64,000 bases of DNA, taken from positions 1,904,395-1,968,394 of the forward strand of contig OX375872.1 in the NCBI GenBank assembly GCA_947359465.1, written 5' to 3'. A program made the position numbers and the translations under genes. Numbering within the stretch: the first letter of the stretch is position 1; each line of letters begins with the position of its first letter. Below, piece by piece: positions 28,601-39,800 of this stretch. This DNA comes from Metellina segmentata (taxonomy: Eukaryota > Arthropoda > Arachnida > Araneae > Tetragnathidae). The notes beneath the pieces were generated by a model. It was not told the origin of the DNA and did no database searches. It was given only the letters and a program-made list of their open reading frames with translations.

Positions 28601-30300
28601 ATTTTAAATTTCAGTATTTATTATCTGTTGCAGTGTGAGTTTGACTCAAGGGCTGTAAGGAACGCGAAAGACATAGTCTGGAATTTTAAAGAGGCTTTGC
28701 AACAAAGAGAGAAAATTAAGTTTTTCAATTTAAGCGTCTACTAATTATACTGTAGTGTGAGTTTGTCTCAATGAGTTGAATATTTATGTTGTAGTTTGTT
28801 TTACTCAAGGGCTGTAAGGAACGCGAAAGACATAGTTTGTAATTTTAAAGAGGCTTTGCAAGAAAGAGTGGAAATTAAGTTTTTCAATTTAAGCGTCTAC
28901 TAATTCTACTGTAGTGTGAGTTTGACTCAATGAGCTGAATATTTATGTTGTAGTTTGTTTGACTCAAATGCTGTAAGAAACGCGAAAGACATAGTCTGGA
29001 ATTTTAAAGAGGCTTTGCAACAAAGACAGGAAATTAAGTTTTCAATTTAAGCGTCTACAACTTCTACTGTAGTGTGAGTTTTTGACTCAATGAGTTGAAT
29101 ATTTATGTTGTAGTTTGTTTGACTTAAGGGCTGTAAGGAACGCGAAAGACATAGTCTGGAATTTTAAAGAGGCATAGGAACAAAGGGGGGAAATTAAGTT
29201 TTTCAATTTAAGCGTCTACTAATTCTACTGTAGTGTGAGTTTGACTCAATGAGTTGAATATTTATTTTGTAGTTTGTTTGACTCAAGGGCTGTAAGGAGA
29301 GCGAAACACGTTGTCTGGAATTTTAAATAGGGTATCATACAAAAAAAAGTCAGATTTTAAATATCAGTATTTATTAACTGTTGCAGTTTGAGTTTGACTC
29401 AAGGGCTGTAAGGAACGCGAAAGACATAGTCTGGAACTTTAAAGAGGCTTTGCAACGAAGAGAGGAAATTAAGTTTTCAATCTAAGCGTCTACTAGTTCT
29501 ACTGTAGTGCGAGTTTAACTCAATGAGTTGAATATTTATGTTGTAGTTTGTTTGACTCAAGGGCTGTAAGGAACGCGAAAGACATAGTCTGGAATTTCAA
29601 AGAGGCATAGCAACAAAGAGAGGAAATTAAGTTTTTCAATTTAAGCGTCTACTAAATCTACTGTAGTGTAAGTTTGATTCAATGAGTTGAATATTTATGT
29701 TTTAGTTTGTTTGACTCAAGGGCTGTAAGGAGAGCGAAACACGTGGTCTGGAATTTTAAAGAGAGTATAAAACAAAAAGAAAAAGTCAGATTTTAAATTT
29801 CAGCATTTATTAACTGTTGCAGTGTGAGTTTGATTCAAGGGCTTTAAGGAACGCGAAAGACATAGTCTGGAATTTTAAAAAGGCTTTGCAACAAAGAGAG
29901 GAAATTAAGTTTTTCAATTTAAGCGTCTACTCATTCTATTGCAGTGTGAGTTTGACTCAATGAGTTGAATATTTATGTTGTAGTTTCTTTGACTCAAGGG
30001 CTGTAAAGAACGCGAAAGACATAGTCTGGAATTTTAAAAAGGCTTTGCAACAAAGAGAGGAAATTAAATTTTTCAATTTAAGCGTCTACTAATTCTGCTG
30101 TAGTGTGAGTTTGACTCAATATGTTGAATATTTATGTTGTAGTTTGTTTGACTCAAGGGCTGTAAAGAACGCGAAAGACATAGTCTGGAATTTTAAAAAG
30201 GCTTTGCAACAAAGAGAGGAAATTAAGTTTTTTAATTTAAGCGTCTACTAATTCTGCTGTAGTGTGAGTTTGACTCAATGAGTTGAATATTTATGTTGTT
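25690..30300. repeat. Diverged right edge of satellite 1
   Basis: From about 25690 the units carry more private changes than in the array interior, such as AAAAAGAAAAAAGTCATATT, GGTCTATAAGGAACTCG and TCATTCTATTGCAGTG. The regular ~2.3 kb higher-order pattern breaks up, although fragments of it persist near 27300-29100. The final three units (about 29990-30300) are a simple run of similar 159-bp units. A diverged edge is what unequal crossing-over models predict, because terminal units are homogenised least. Confidence 0.7.
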
Positions 30301-30400
30301 GGTCCGGGATCAATCCCGAAGGTCGATGACAACACCGTTTTCTACTAAGGTCATATGACGAGGTTAACACCTGGCGGGAATAGTTCCTTTATGTTTGAGA
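30301..30400. repeat. Dispersed-repeat-like fragment at the satellite 1 edge
   Basis: Satellite 1 stops abruptly and is followed by GGTCCGGGATCAATCCCG, which contains the short dyad CGGGAT-CA-ATCCCG. Further on, ATGACGAGGTTAACACCT resembles ATGACGAGATGTACACCT in the block at 30486-30660. The two blocks therefore look like diverged copies of one element. It may be a SINE-like or other dispersed repeat; I cannot identify a family from sequence alone. Confidence 0.4.
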
Positions 30401-30485
30401 GATTTAAAATAAGGTGCGTGAAACGTTTAATTCAAATGAAAGTGCGAGTACACGAAAATGCTGAAATGGCATTTTTCGAAGGGGG

Positions 30486-30660
30486 TTGGTAGTTTAGCTA
30501 ACTTCACACTGGATTAATACAGCGGGCTATTGGCGACGATCCTTCCGAAGGGAAAGATCCCAGGTGAATTCTTCATAATTTTGAATCACGGCCAGATGAC
30601 GAGATGTACACCTCAGCTGAAACCGTACTCTCCAAACTTCCACGCCAACGTGTCGAATTT
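30486..30660. repeat. Putative dispersed repeat, spider-like
   Basis: This more GC-rich block contains TTGGTAGTTTAGCTAAC, AGCGGGCTATTGGCGACG, CCTTCCGAAGGGAAAGATCC and then CCAGATGACGAGATG with CTCTCCAAACTTCC. I remember very similar wording as a high-copy repeat in orb-weaver spider sequences, but this is recollection and was not checked. A tRNA-derived SINE head is possible, but no convincing A-box and B-box pair can be laid out. It is the main hint in this window towards a spider host. Confidence 0.4.
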
Positions 30661-30759
30661 AAAAGGAGGAGTTGTGTAATGGTTAACAGCATAAAAATGA
30701 TGACAGTCACAAGTTAATTTAGCATAATCACAAGAATGCGTGAGAATTACAAGGAAAGA

Positions 30760-30802
30760 TTGAAAGCAAGTGGCATAACCAAATGACGCCACTTGCTTTC
30801 AA
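30760..30802. repeat. Perfect 15-bp inverted repeat with 13-nt loop
   Basis: The arms TTGAAAGCAAGTGGC (30760-30774) and GCCACTTGCTTTCAA (30788-30802) are exact reverse complements separated by ATAACCAAATGAC. A third imperfect relative, CCACTTTCTTTCAAG, lies at 30827-30841, just before satellite 2 begins. The arms could form a cruciform or hairpin. They could also be the end structure of a small transposon, but no matching target duplication is evident. Confidence 0.85.
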
Positions 30803-30852
30803 GTACAGAGTTCACTTACAATTTACCACTTTCTTTCAAGTTGCATGTTTCA

Positions 30853-33800
30853 AGTTTGATTTACAAGGTCTCTATCCAATTGATTTTTATCACTGAGTCA
30901 ATATTTTTGGCAGCTGAATAGAGATTCTTATTGTTCCAAACTAATTATTTAATAGAAAAATTATAAATGTGCTATCGAAGGTCCGCGCCTGCCCCTCTCT
31001 GTGAAAGCCTCTATAGCCTCTAAAGGTTGCCCATTGGAATGTAGAAGAAAGTGCCAATAAACCATTATGATTTCTAAAATTGGAAAGAAAAAAGTTATAG
31101 AATTTTGGATCGTTTGGTAGATATCAAGTGCAAGGGAAAGCACTAATAGTATAGAACAGTGGAAAAGTTTTTATTTAATCCATAGAATTATATTACAAAT
31201 CATAGTTTGATTTACAAGGTCTCTATCCAATTGATTTTTATCACTGAGCCAATATTTTTGGCAGCTGAATAGAGATCTTATTGTTCCAAAGTAATTATTT
31301 AATAGAAAAATTATAAATGTGCTATCGAAGGTCCGCGCCTGCCCCTCTCTGTGAAAGCCTCTAAAGGTTGCCCATTGGAATGTAGAAGAAAGTGCCAATA
31401 AACCATTATGATTTATAAAATTGGAAACAAAAAAGTTATAGAATTTTGGATCGTTTGAGAGATATAAAGTGCAAGGGAAAGCACTAATAGTATAGAACAG
31501 TGGAAAAGTTTTTATTTAATCGATAGAATTATATTACAAATCATAGTTTGATTTACAAGGTCTCTATCCAATTGATTTTTATTACTGAGTCAATATTTTT
31601 GGCAGCTTAATAGAGATTTTTATTGTTCCAAAGTAACTATATAATAGAAAACTTATAAATATGCTATCGAAGGTCCGCACCTGCCCCTCTCTGTGAATGC
31701 CTCTATAGCCTCTAAAGGTTGCCCATTGGAATGTAGAAGGATGTGCCAATAGACCATTAGGAATTCTAAAATTGGAAAGAAAAAGTTATAGAATTTTAGA
31801 TCGTTTGGGAGATATCAAGTGCAAGGGAAAGCACTAATAGTATAGAACAGTGGAAAGGTTTTATTTAATCGATAGAATTATATTACAAATCATAGTTTGA
31901 TTTACAAGGTCTCTATCCAATTGATTTTTATCACTGAGTCAATATTTTTGGCAGCTTAATAGAGATTCTTATTGTTCCAAAGTAACTATATAATAGAAAA
32001 CTTATAAATGTGCTATCGAAGGCCCGCACCTGCCCCTCTCTGTGAATGCCTCTATAGCCTCTAAAGGTTGCCCATTGGAATGTAGAAGGATGTGCCAATA
32101 GACCATTAGGAATTCTAAAATTGGAAAGAAAAAGCTATAGAATTTTGGATCGTTTGGGAGATATCAAGTGCAAGGGAAAGCACTAATAGTATAGAACAGT
32201 GGAAAAGTTTTTATTTAATCGATAGAATTATATTACAAATCATAGTTTGATTTACAAGGTCTCTATCCAATTGATTTTTATTACTGAGTCAATATTTTTG
32301 GCAGCTTAATAGAGATTTTTATTGTTCCAAAGTAACTATATAATAGAAAACTTATAAATATGCTATCGAAGGTCCGCACCTGCCCCTCTCTGTGAATGCC
32401 TCTATAGCCTCTAAAGGTTGCCCATTGGAATGTAGAAGGATGTGCCAATAGACCATTAGGAATTCTAAAATTGGAAAGAAAAAGTTATAGAATTTTAGAT
32501 CGTTTGGGAGATATCAAGTGCAAGGGAAAGCACTAATAGTATAGAACAGTGGAAAGGTTTTATTTAATCGATAGAATTATATTACAAATCATAGTTTGAT
32601 TTACAAGGTCTCTATCCAATTGATTTTTATCACTGAGTCAATATTTTTGGCAGCTTAATAGAGATTCTTATTGTTCCAAAGTAACTATATAATAGAAAAC
32701 TTATAAATGTGCTATCGAAGGCCCGCACCTGCCCCTCTCTGTGAATGCCTCTATAGCCTCTACAGGTTGCCCATTGGAATGTAGAAGAAAGTGCCAATAA
32801 ACTATTAGGAATTCTAAAATTGGAAAGAAAAAAGTTTTAGAATTTTGGATTGTTTGGGGATATTAAGTGGAAGGGAAAGCACTAATAGTATAGAACAGTG
32901 GAAAAGTTTTTATTTAATCGATAGAATTATATTACAAATCATAGTTTGATTTACAAGGTCTCTATTCAATTGATTTTTATCACTGAGCCAATATTTTTGG
33001 CAGCTGAATAGAGATCTTATTGTTCCAAAGTAATTATTTAATAGAAAAATTATAAATGTGCTATCGAAGGTCCGCGCCTGCCCCTCTCTGTGAAAGCCTC
33101 TAAAGGTTGCCCATTGGAATGTAGAAGAAAGTGCCAATAAACCATTATGATTTATAAAATTGGAAACAAAAAAGTTATAGAATTTTGGATCGTTTGAGAG
33201 ATATAAAGTGCAAGGGAAAGCACTAATAGTATAGAACAGTGGAAAAGTTTTTATTTAATCGATAGAATTATATTACAAATCATAGTTTGATTTACAAGGT
33301 CTCTATCCAATTGATTTTTATTACTGAGTCAATATTTTTGGCAGCTTAATAGAGATTTTTATTGTTCCAAAGTAACTATATAATAGAAAACTTATAAATA
33401 TGCTATCGAAGGTCCGCACCTGCCCCTCTCTGTGAATGCCTCTATAGCCTCTAAAGGTTGCCCATTGGAATGTAGAAGGATGTGCCAATAGACCATTAGG
33501 AATTCTAAAATTGGAAAGAAAAAGTTATAGAATTTTAGATCGTTTGGGAGATATCAAGTGCAAGGGAAAGCACTAATAGTATAGAACAGTGGAAAGGTTT
33601 TATTTAATCGATAGAATTATATTACAAATCATAGTTTGATTTACAAGGTCTCTATCCAATTGATTTTTATCACTGAGTCAATATTTTTGGCAGCTTAATA
33701 GAGATTCTTTTATTGTTCCAAAGTAACTATATAATAGAAAACTTATAAATGTGCTATCGAAGGCCCGCACCTGCCCCTCTCTGTGAATGCCTCTATAGCC

Positions 33801-36800
33801 TCTAAAGGTTGCCCATTGGAATGTAGAAGGATGTGCCAATAGACCATTAGGAATTCTAAAATTGGAAAGAAAAAGCTATAGAATTTTGGATCGTTTGGGA
33901 GATATCAAGTGCAAGGGAAAGCACTAATAGTATAGAACAGTGGAAAAGTTTTTATTTAATCGATAGAATTATATTACAAATCATAGTTTGATTTACAAGG
34001 TCTCTATCCAATTGATTTTTATTACTGAGTCAATATTTTTGGCAGCTTAATAGAGATTTTTATTGTTCCAAAGTAACTATATAATAGAAAACTTATAAAT
34101 ATGCTATCGAAGGTCCGCACCTGCCCCTCTCTGTGAATGCCTCTATAGCCTCTAAAGGGTGCCCATTGGAATGTAGAAGGATGTGCCAATAGACCATTAG
34201 GAATTCTAAAATTGGAAAGAAAAAGTTATAGAATTTTAGATCGTTTGGGAGATATCAAGTGCAAGGGAAAGCACTAATAGTATAGAACAGTGGAAAGGTT
34301 TTATTTAATCGATAGAATTATATTACAAATCATAGTTTGATTTACAAGGTCTCTATCCAATTGATTTTTATCACTGAGTCAATATTTTTGGCAGCTTAAT
34401 AGAGATTCTTATTGTTCCAAAGTAACTATATAATAAAAAACTTATAAATGTGCTATCGAAGGCCCGCACCTGCCCCTCTCTGTGAATGCCTCTATAGCCT
34501 CTAAAGGTTGCCCATTGGAATGTAGAAGGATGTGCCAATAGACCATTAGGAATTCTAAAATTGGAAAGAAAAAGCTATAGAATTTTGGATCGTTTGGGAG
34601 ATATCAAGTGCAAGGGAAAGCACTAATAGTATAGAACAGTGGAAAAGTTTTTATTTAATCGATAGAATTATATTACAAATCATAGTTTGATTTACAAGGT
34701 CTCTATCCATTTGATTTTTATCACTGAGTCAATATTTTTGGCTGCTGAATAGAGATTCTTATTGTTCCAAAGTAACTAAATAATAGAAAACTTATAAATG
34801 TGCTATCAAAGGTCCGCGCCTGCCCCTCTCTGTGAATGCCTCTATAGCCTCTAAACGTTGCCCATTGGAATGTAGAAGGATGTGCCAATATACCATTAGG
34901 AATTCTAAAATTGGAAAGAAAAAGTTATAGAATTTTGGATCGTTTGGGAGATATCAAGTGCAAGGGAAAGCACTAATAGTATAGAACAGTGGAAAAGTTT
35001 TTATTTAATCGATAGAATTATATTACAAATCATAGTTTGATTTACAAGGTCTCTATCCATTTGATTTTTATCACTGAGTCAATATTTTTGGCTGCTGAAT
35101 AGAGATTCTTATTGTTGCAAAGTAACTATATAATAGAAAACTTATAAATGTGCTATCGAAGGCCCGCACCTGCCCCTCTCTGTGAATGCCTCTATAGCCT
35201 CTAAAGGTTGCCCATTGGAATGTAGAAGGATGTGCCAATAGACCATTAGGAATTCTAAAATTGGAAAGAAAAAGCTATAGAATTTTGGATCGTTTGGGAG
35301 ATATCAAGTGCAAGGGAAAGCACTAATAGTATAGAACAGTGGAAAAGTTTTTATTTAATCGATAGAATTATATTACAAATCATAGTTTGATTTACAAGGT
35401 CTCTATCCATTTGATTTTTATCACTGAGTCAATATTTTTGGCTGCTGAATAGAGATTCTTATTGTTCCAAAGTAACTAAATAATAGAAAACTTATAAATG
35501 TGCTATCAAAGGTCCGCGCCTGCCCCTCTCTGTGAATGCCTCTATAGCCTCTAAAGGTTGCCCATTGTAATGTAGAAGGATGGGCCAATAGACCATTAGG
35601 AATTCTAAAATTGGAAAGAAAAAGTTATAGAATTTTGGATCGTTTGGGAGATATCAAGTTCAAGGGAAAGCACTAATAATATAGAACAGTGGAAAAGTTT
35701 TTATTTAATCGATAGAATTATGTTACAAATCATAGTATGATTTACAAGGTCTCTATCCAATTGATTTTTATCACTGAGTCAATATTTTTGGCAGCTTAAT
35801 AGAGATTCTTATTGTTCCAAAGTAACTATATAATAGAAAACTTATAAATGTGCTATCGAAGGCCCGCACCTGCCCCTCTCTGTGAATGCCTCTATAGCCT
35901 CTAAAGGTTGCCCATTGGAATGTAGAAGGATGTGCCAATAGACCATTAGGAATTCTAAAATTGGAAAGAAAAAGCTATAGAATTTTGGATCGTTTGGGAG
36001 ATATCAAGTGCAAGGGAAAGCACTAATAGTATAGAACAGTGGAAAAGTTTTTATTTAATCGATAGAATTATATTACAAATCATAGTTTGATTTACAAGGT
36101 CTCTATCCATTTGATTTTTATCACTGAGTCAATATTTTTGGCTGCTGAATAGAGATTCTTATTGTTCCAAAGTAACTAAATAATAGAAAACTTATAAATG
36201 TGCTATCAAAGGTCCGCGCCTGCCCCTCTCTGTGAATGCCTCTATAGCCTCTAAAGGTTGCCCATTGTAATGTAGAAGGATGTGCCAATAGACCATTAGG
36301 AATTCTAAAATTGGAAAGAAAAAGTTATAGAATTTTGGATCGTTTGGGAGATATCAAGTTCAAGGGAAAGCACTAATAATATAGAACAGTGGAAAAGTTT
36401 TTATTTAATCCATAGAATTATATTACAAATCATAGTTTGATTTACAAGGTCTCTATCCAATTGATATTTATCACTGAGTCAATATTTTTGGCAGCTGAAT
36501 AGAGATTCTTATTGTTCCAAAGTAACTATATAATAGAAAACTTATAAATGTGCTATCGAAGGCCCGCACCTGCCCCTCTCTGTGAATGCCTCTATAGCCT
36601 CTACAGGTTGCCCATTGGAATGTAGAAGAAAGTGCCAATAAACCATTAGGAATTCTAAAATTGGAAAGAAAAAAGTTTTAGAATTTTGGATTGTTTGGGG
36701 ATATTAAGTGGAAGGGAAAGCACTAATAGTATAGAACAGTGGAAAAGTTTTTATTTAATCGATAGAATTATATTACAAATCATAGTTTGATTTACAAGGT

Positions 36801-39800
36801 CTCTATTCAATTGATTTTTATCACTGAGCCAATATTTTTGGCAGCTGAATAGAGATTCTTATTGTTCCAAAGTAACTATATAATAGAAAACTTATAAATG
36901 TGCTATCGAAGGCCCGCACCTGCCCCTCTCTGTGAATGCCTCTATAGCCTCTATAGGTTGCCCATTGGAATGTAGAAGGATGTGCCAATATACCATTAGG
37001 AATTCTAAAATTGGAAAGAAAAAGTTATAGAATTTTGGATCGTTTGGGAGATATCAAGTGCAAGGGAAAGCACTAATAGTATAGAACAGTGGAAAAGTTT
37101 TTATTTAATCGATAGAATTATATTACAAATCATAGTTTGATTTACAAGGTCTCTATCCATTTGATTTTTATCACTGAGTCAATATTTTTGGCTGCTGAAT
37201 AGAGATTCTTATTGTTGCAAAGTAACTATATAATAGAAAACTTATAAATGTGCTATCGAAGGCCCGCACCTGCCCCTCTCTGTGAATGCCTCTATAGCCT
37301 CTAAAGGTTGCCCATTGGAATGTAGAAGGATGTGCCAATAGACCATTAGGAATTCTAAAATTGGAAAGAAAAAGCTATAGAATTTTGGATCGTTTGGGAG
37401 ATATCAAGTGCAAGGGAAAGCACTAATAGTATAGAACAGTGGAAAAGTTTTTATTTAATCGATAGAATTATATTACAAATCATAGTTTGATTTACAAGGT
37501 CTCTATCCATTTGATTTTTATCACTGAGTCAATATTTTTGGCTGCTGAATAGAGATTCTTATTGTTCCAAAGTAACTAAATAATAGAAAACTTATAAATG
37601 TGCTATCAAAGGTCCGCGCCTGCCCCTCTCTGTGAATGCCTCTATAGCCTCTAAAGGTTGCCCATTGTAATGTAGAAGGATGGGCCAATAGACCATTAGG
37701 AATTCTAAAATTGGAAAGAAAAAGTTATAGAATTTTGGATCGTTTGGGAGATATCAAGTTCAAGGGAAAGCACTAATAATATAGAACAGTGGAAAAGTTT
37801 TTATTTAATCGATAGAATTATGTTACAAATCATAGTATGATTTACAAGGTCTCTATCCAATTGATTTTTATCACTGAGTCAATATTTTTGGCAGCTTAAT
37901 AGAGATTCTTATTGTTCCAAAGTAACTATATAATAGAAAACTTATAAATGTGCTATCGAAGGCCCGCACCTGCCCCTCTCTGTGAATGCCTCTATAGCCT
38001 CTAAAGGTTGCCCATTGGAATGTAGAAGGATGTGCCAATAGACCATTAGGAATTCTAAAATTGGAAAGAAAAAGCTATAGAATTTTGGATCGTTTGGGAG
38101 ATATCAAGTGCAAGGGAAAGCACTAATAGTATAGAACAGTGGAAAAGTTTTTATTTAATCGATAGAATTATATTACAAATCATAGTTTGATTTACAAGGT
38201 CTCTATCCATTTGATTTTTATCACTGAGTCAATATTTTTGGCTGCTGAATAGAGATTCTTATTGTTCCAAAGTAACTAAATAATAGAAAACTTATAAATG
38301 TGCTATCAAAGGTCCGCGCCTGCCCCTCTCTGTGAATGCCTCTATAGCCTCTAAAGGTTGCCCATTGTAATGTAGAAGGATGTGCCAATAGACCATTAGG
38401 AATTCTAAAATTGGAAAGAAAAAGTTATAGAATTTTGGATCGTTTGGGAGATATCAAGTTCAAGGGAAAGCACTAATAATATAGAACAGTGGAAAAGTTT
38501 TTATTTAATCCATAGAATTATATTACAAATCATAGTTTGATTTACAAGGTCTCTATCCAATTGATATTTATCACTGAGTCAATATTTTTGGCAGCTGAAT
38601 AGAGATTCTTATTGTTCCAAAGTAACTATATAATAGAAAACTTATAAATGTGCTATCGAAGGCCCGCACCTGCCCCTCTCTGTGAATGCCTCTATAGCCT
38701 CTACAGGTTGCCCATTGGAATGTAGAAGAAAGTGCCAATAAACCATTAGGAATTCTAAAATTGGAAAGAAAAAAGTTTTAGAATTTTGGATTGTTTGGGG
38801 ATATTAAGTGGAAGGGAAAGCACTAATAGTATAGAACAGTGGAAAAGTTTTTATTTAATCGATAGAATTATATTACAAATCATAGTTTGATTTACAAGGT
38901 CTCTATTCAATTGATTTTTATCACTGAGCCAATATTTTTGGCAGCTGAATAGAGATTCTTATTGTTCCAAAGTAACTATATAATAGAAAACTTATAAATG
39001 TGCTATCGAAGGCCCGCACCTGCCCCTCTCTGTGAATGCCTCTATAGCCTCTATAGGTTGCCCATTGGAATGTAGAAGAAAGTGCCAATAAACCATTATG
39101 ATTTATAAAATTGGAAACAAAAAAGTTATAGAATTTTGGATCGTTTGGGAGATATAAAGTGCAAGGGAAAGCACTAATAGTATAGAACAGTGGAAAAGTT
39201 TTTATTTAATCGATAGAATTATATTACAAATCATAGTTTGATTTACAAGGTCTCTATCCAATTGATTTTTATCACTGAGTCAATATTTTTGGCAGCTTAA
39301 TAGAGATTTTTATTGTTCCAAAGTAACTATATAATAGAAAACTTATAAATATGCTATCAAAGGTCCGCACCTGCCCCTCTCTGTGAATGCCTCTAAAGCC
39401 TCTAAAGGTTGCCCATTGGAATGTAGAAGGATGTGCCAATAGACCATTAGGAATTCTAAAATTGGAAAGAAAAAGTTATAGAATTTTAGATCGTTTGGGA
39501 GATATCAAGTGCAACCGAAAGCACTAATAGTATAGAACAGTGGAAAAGTTTTTATTTAATCGATAGAATTATATTACAAATCATAGTTTGATTTACAAGG
39601 TCTCTATCCATTTGATTTTTATCACTGAGTCAATATTTTTGGCAGCTGAATAGAGATTCTTATTGTTCCAAAGTAATTATTTAATAGAAAATTATAAATG
39701 TGCTATCGAAGGTCCGCGCCTGCCCCTCTCTGTGAAAGCCTCTATAGCCTCTAAAGGTTGCCCATTGGAATGTAGAAGAAAGTGCCAATAAACCATTATG

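Larger units (their letters stand above)
1..30300. repeat. Satellite 1 array (~159/122/115-bp units)
   Basis: A continuous head-to-tail array runs from the left edge to 30300, all in one orientation. The basic unit is about 159 bp (unit starts at 1 and 160) and begins GGCTGTAAGGAACGCGAAAG. A ~122-bp unit (for example 478-599) lacks the ~37-bp segment containing GAATATTTATGTTG. A ~115-bp unit (for example 920-1034) has GAGAGCGAAACACG and an A-rich run in place of the usual CAACAAAGAGAGG region. The unit types are interspersed in fixed orders, which makes nested higher-order repeats. The array contains no ORF of note and is AT-rich. It ends in mid-unit at about 30300 and is cut by the window at the left, so its true size is unknown. 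This organisation is typical of pericentromeric or centromeric satellite, but location cannot be read from sequence alone. Confidence 0.97.

Noticed and set aside
30301..30660. tRNA gene or tRNA-derived SINE promoter in the spacer
   Set aside because: GGTCCGGGATCAATCC only loosely resembles a B box, no cloverleaf can be drawn and no A box lies at the right distance.
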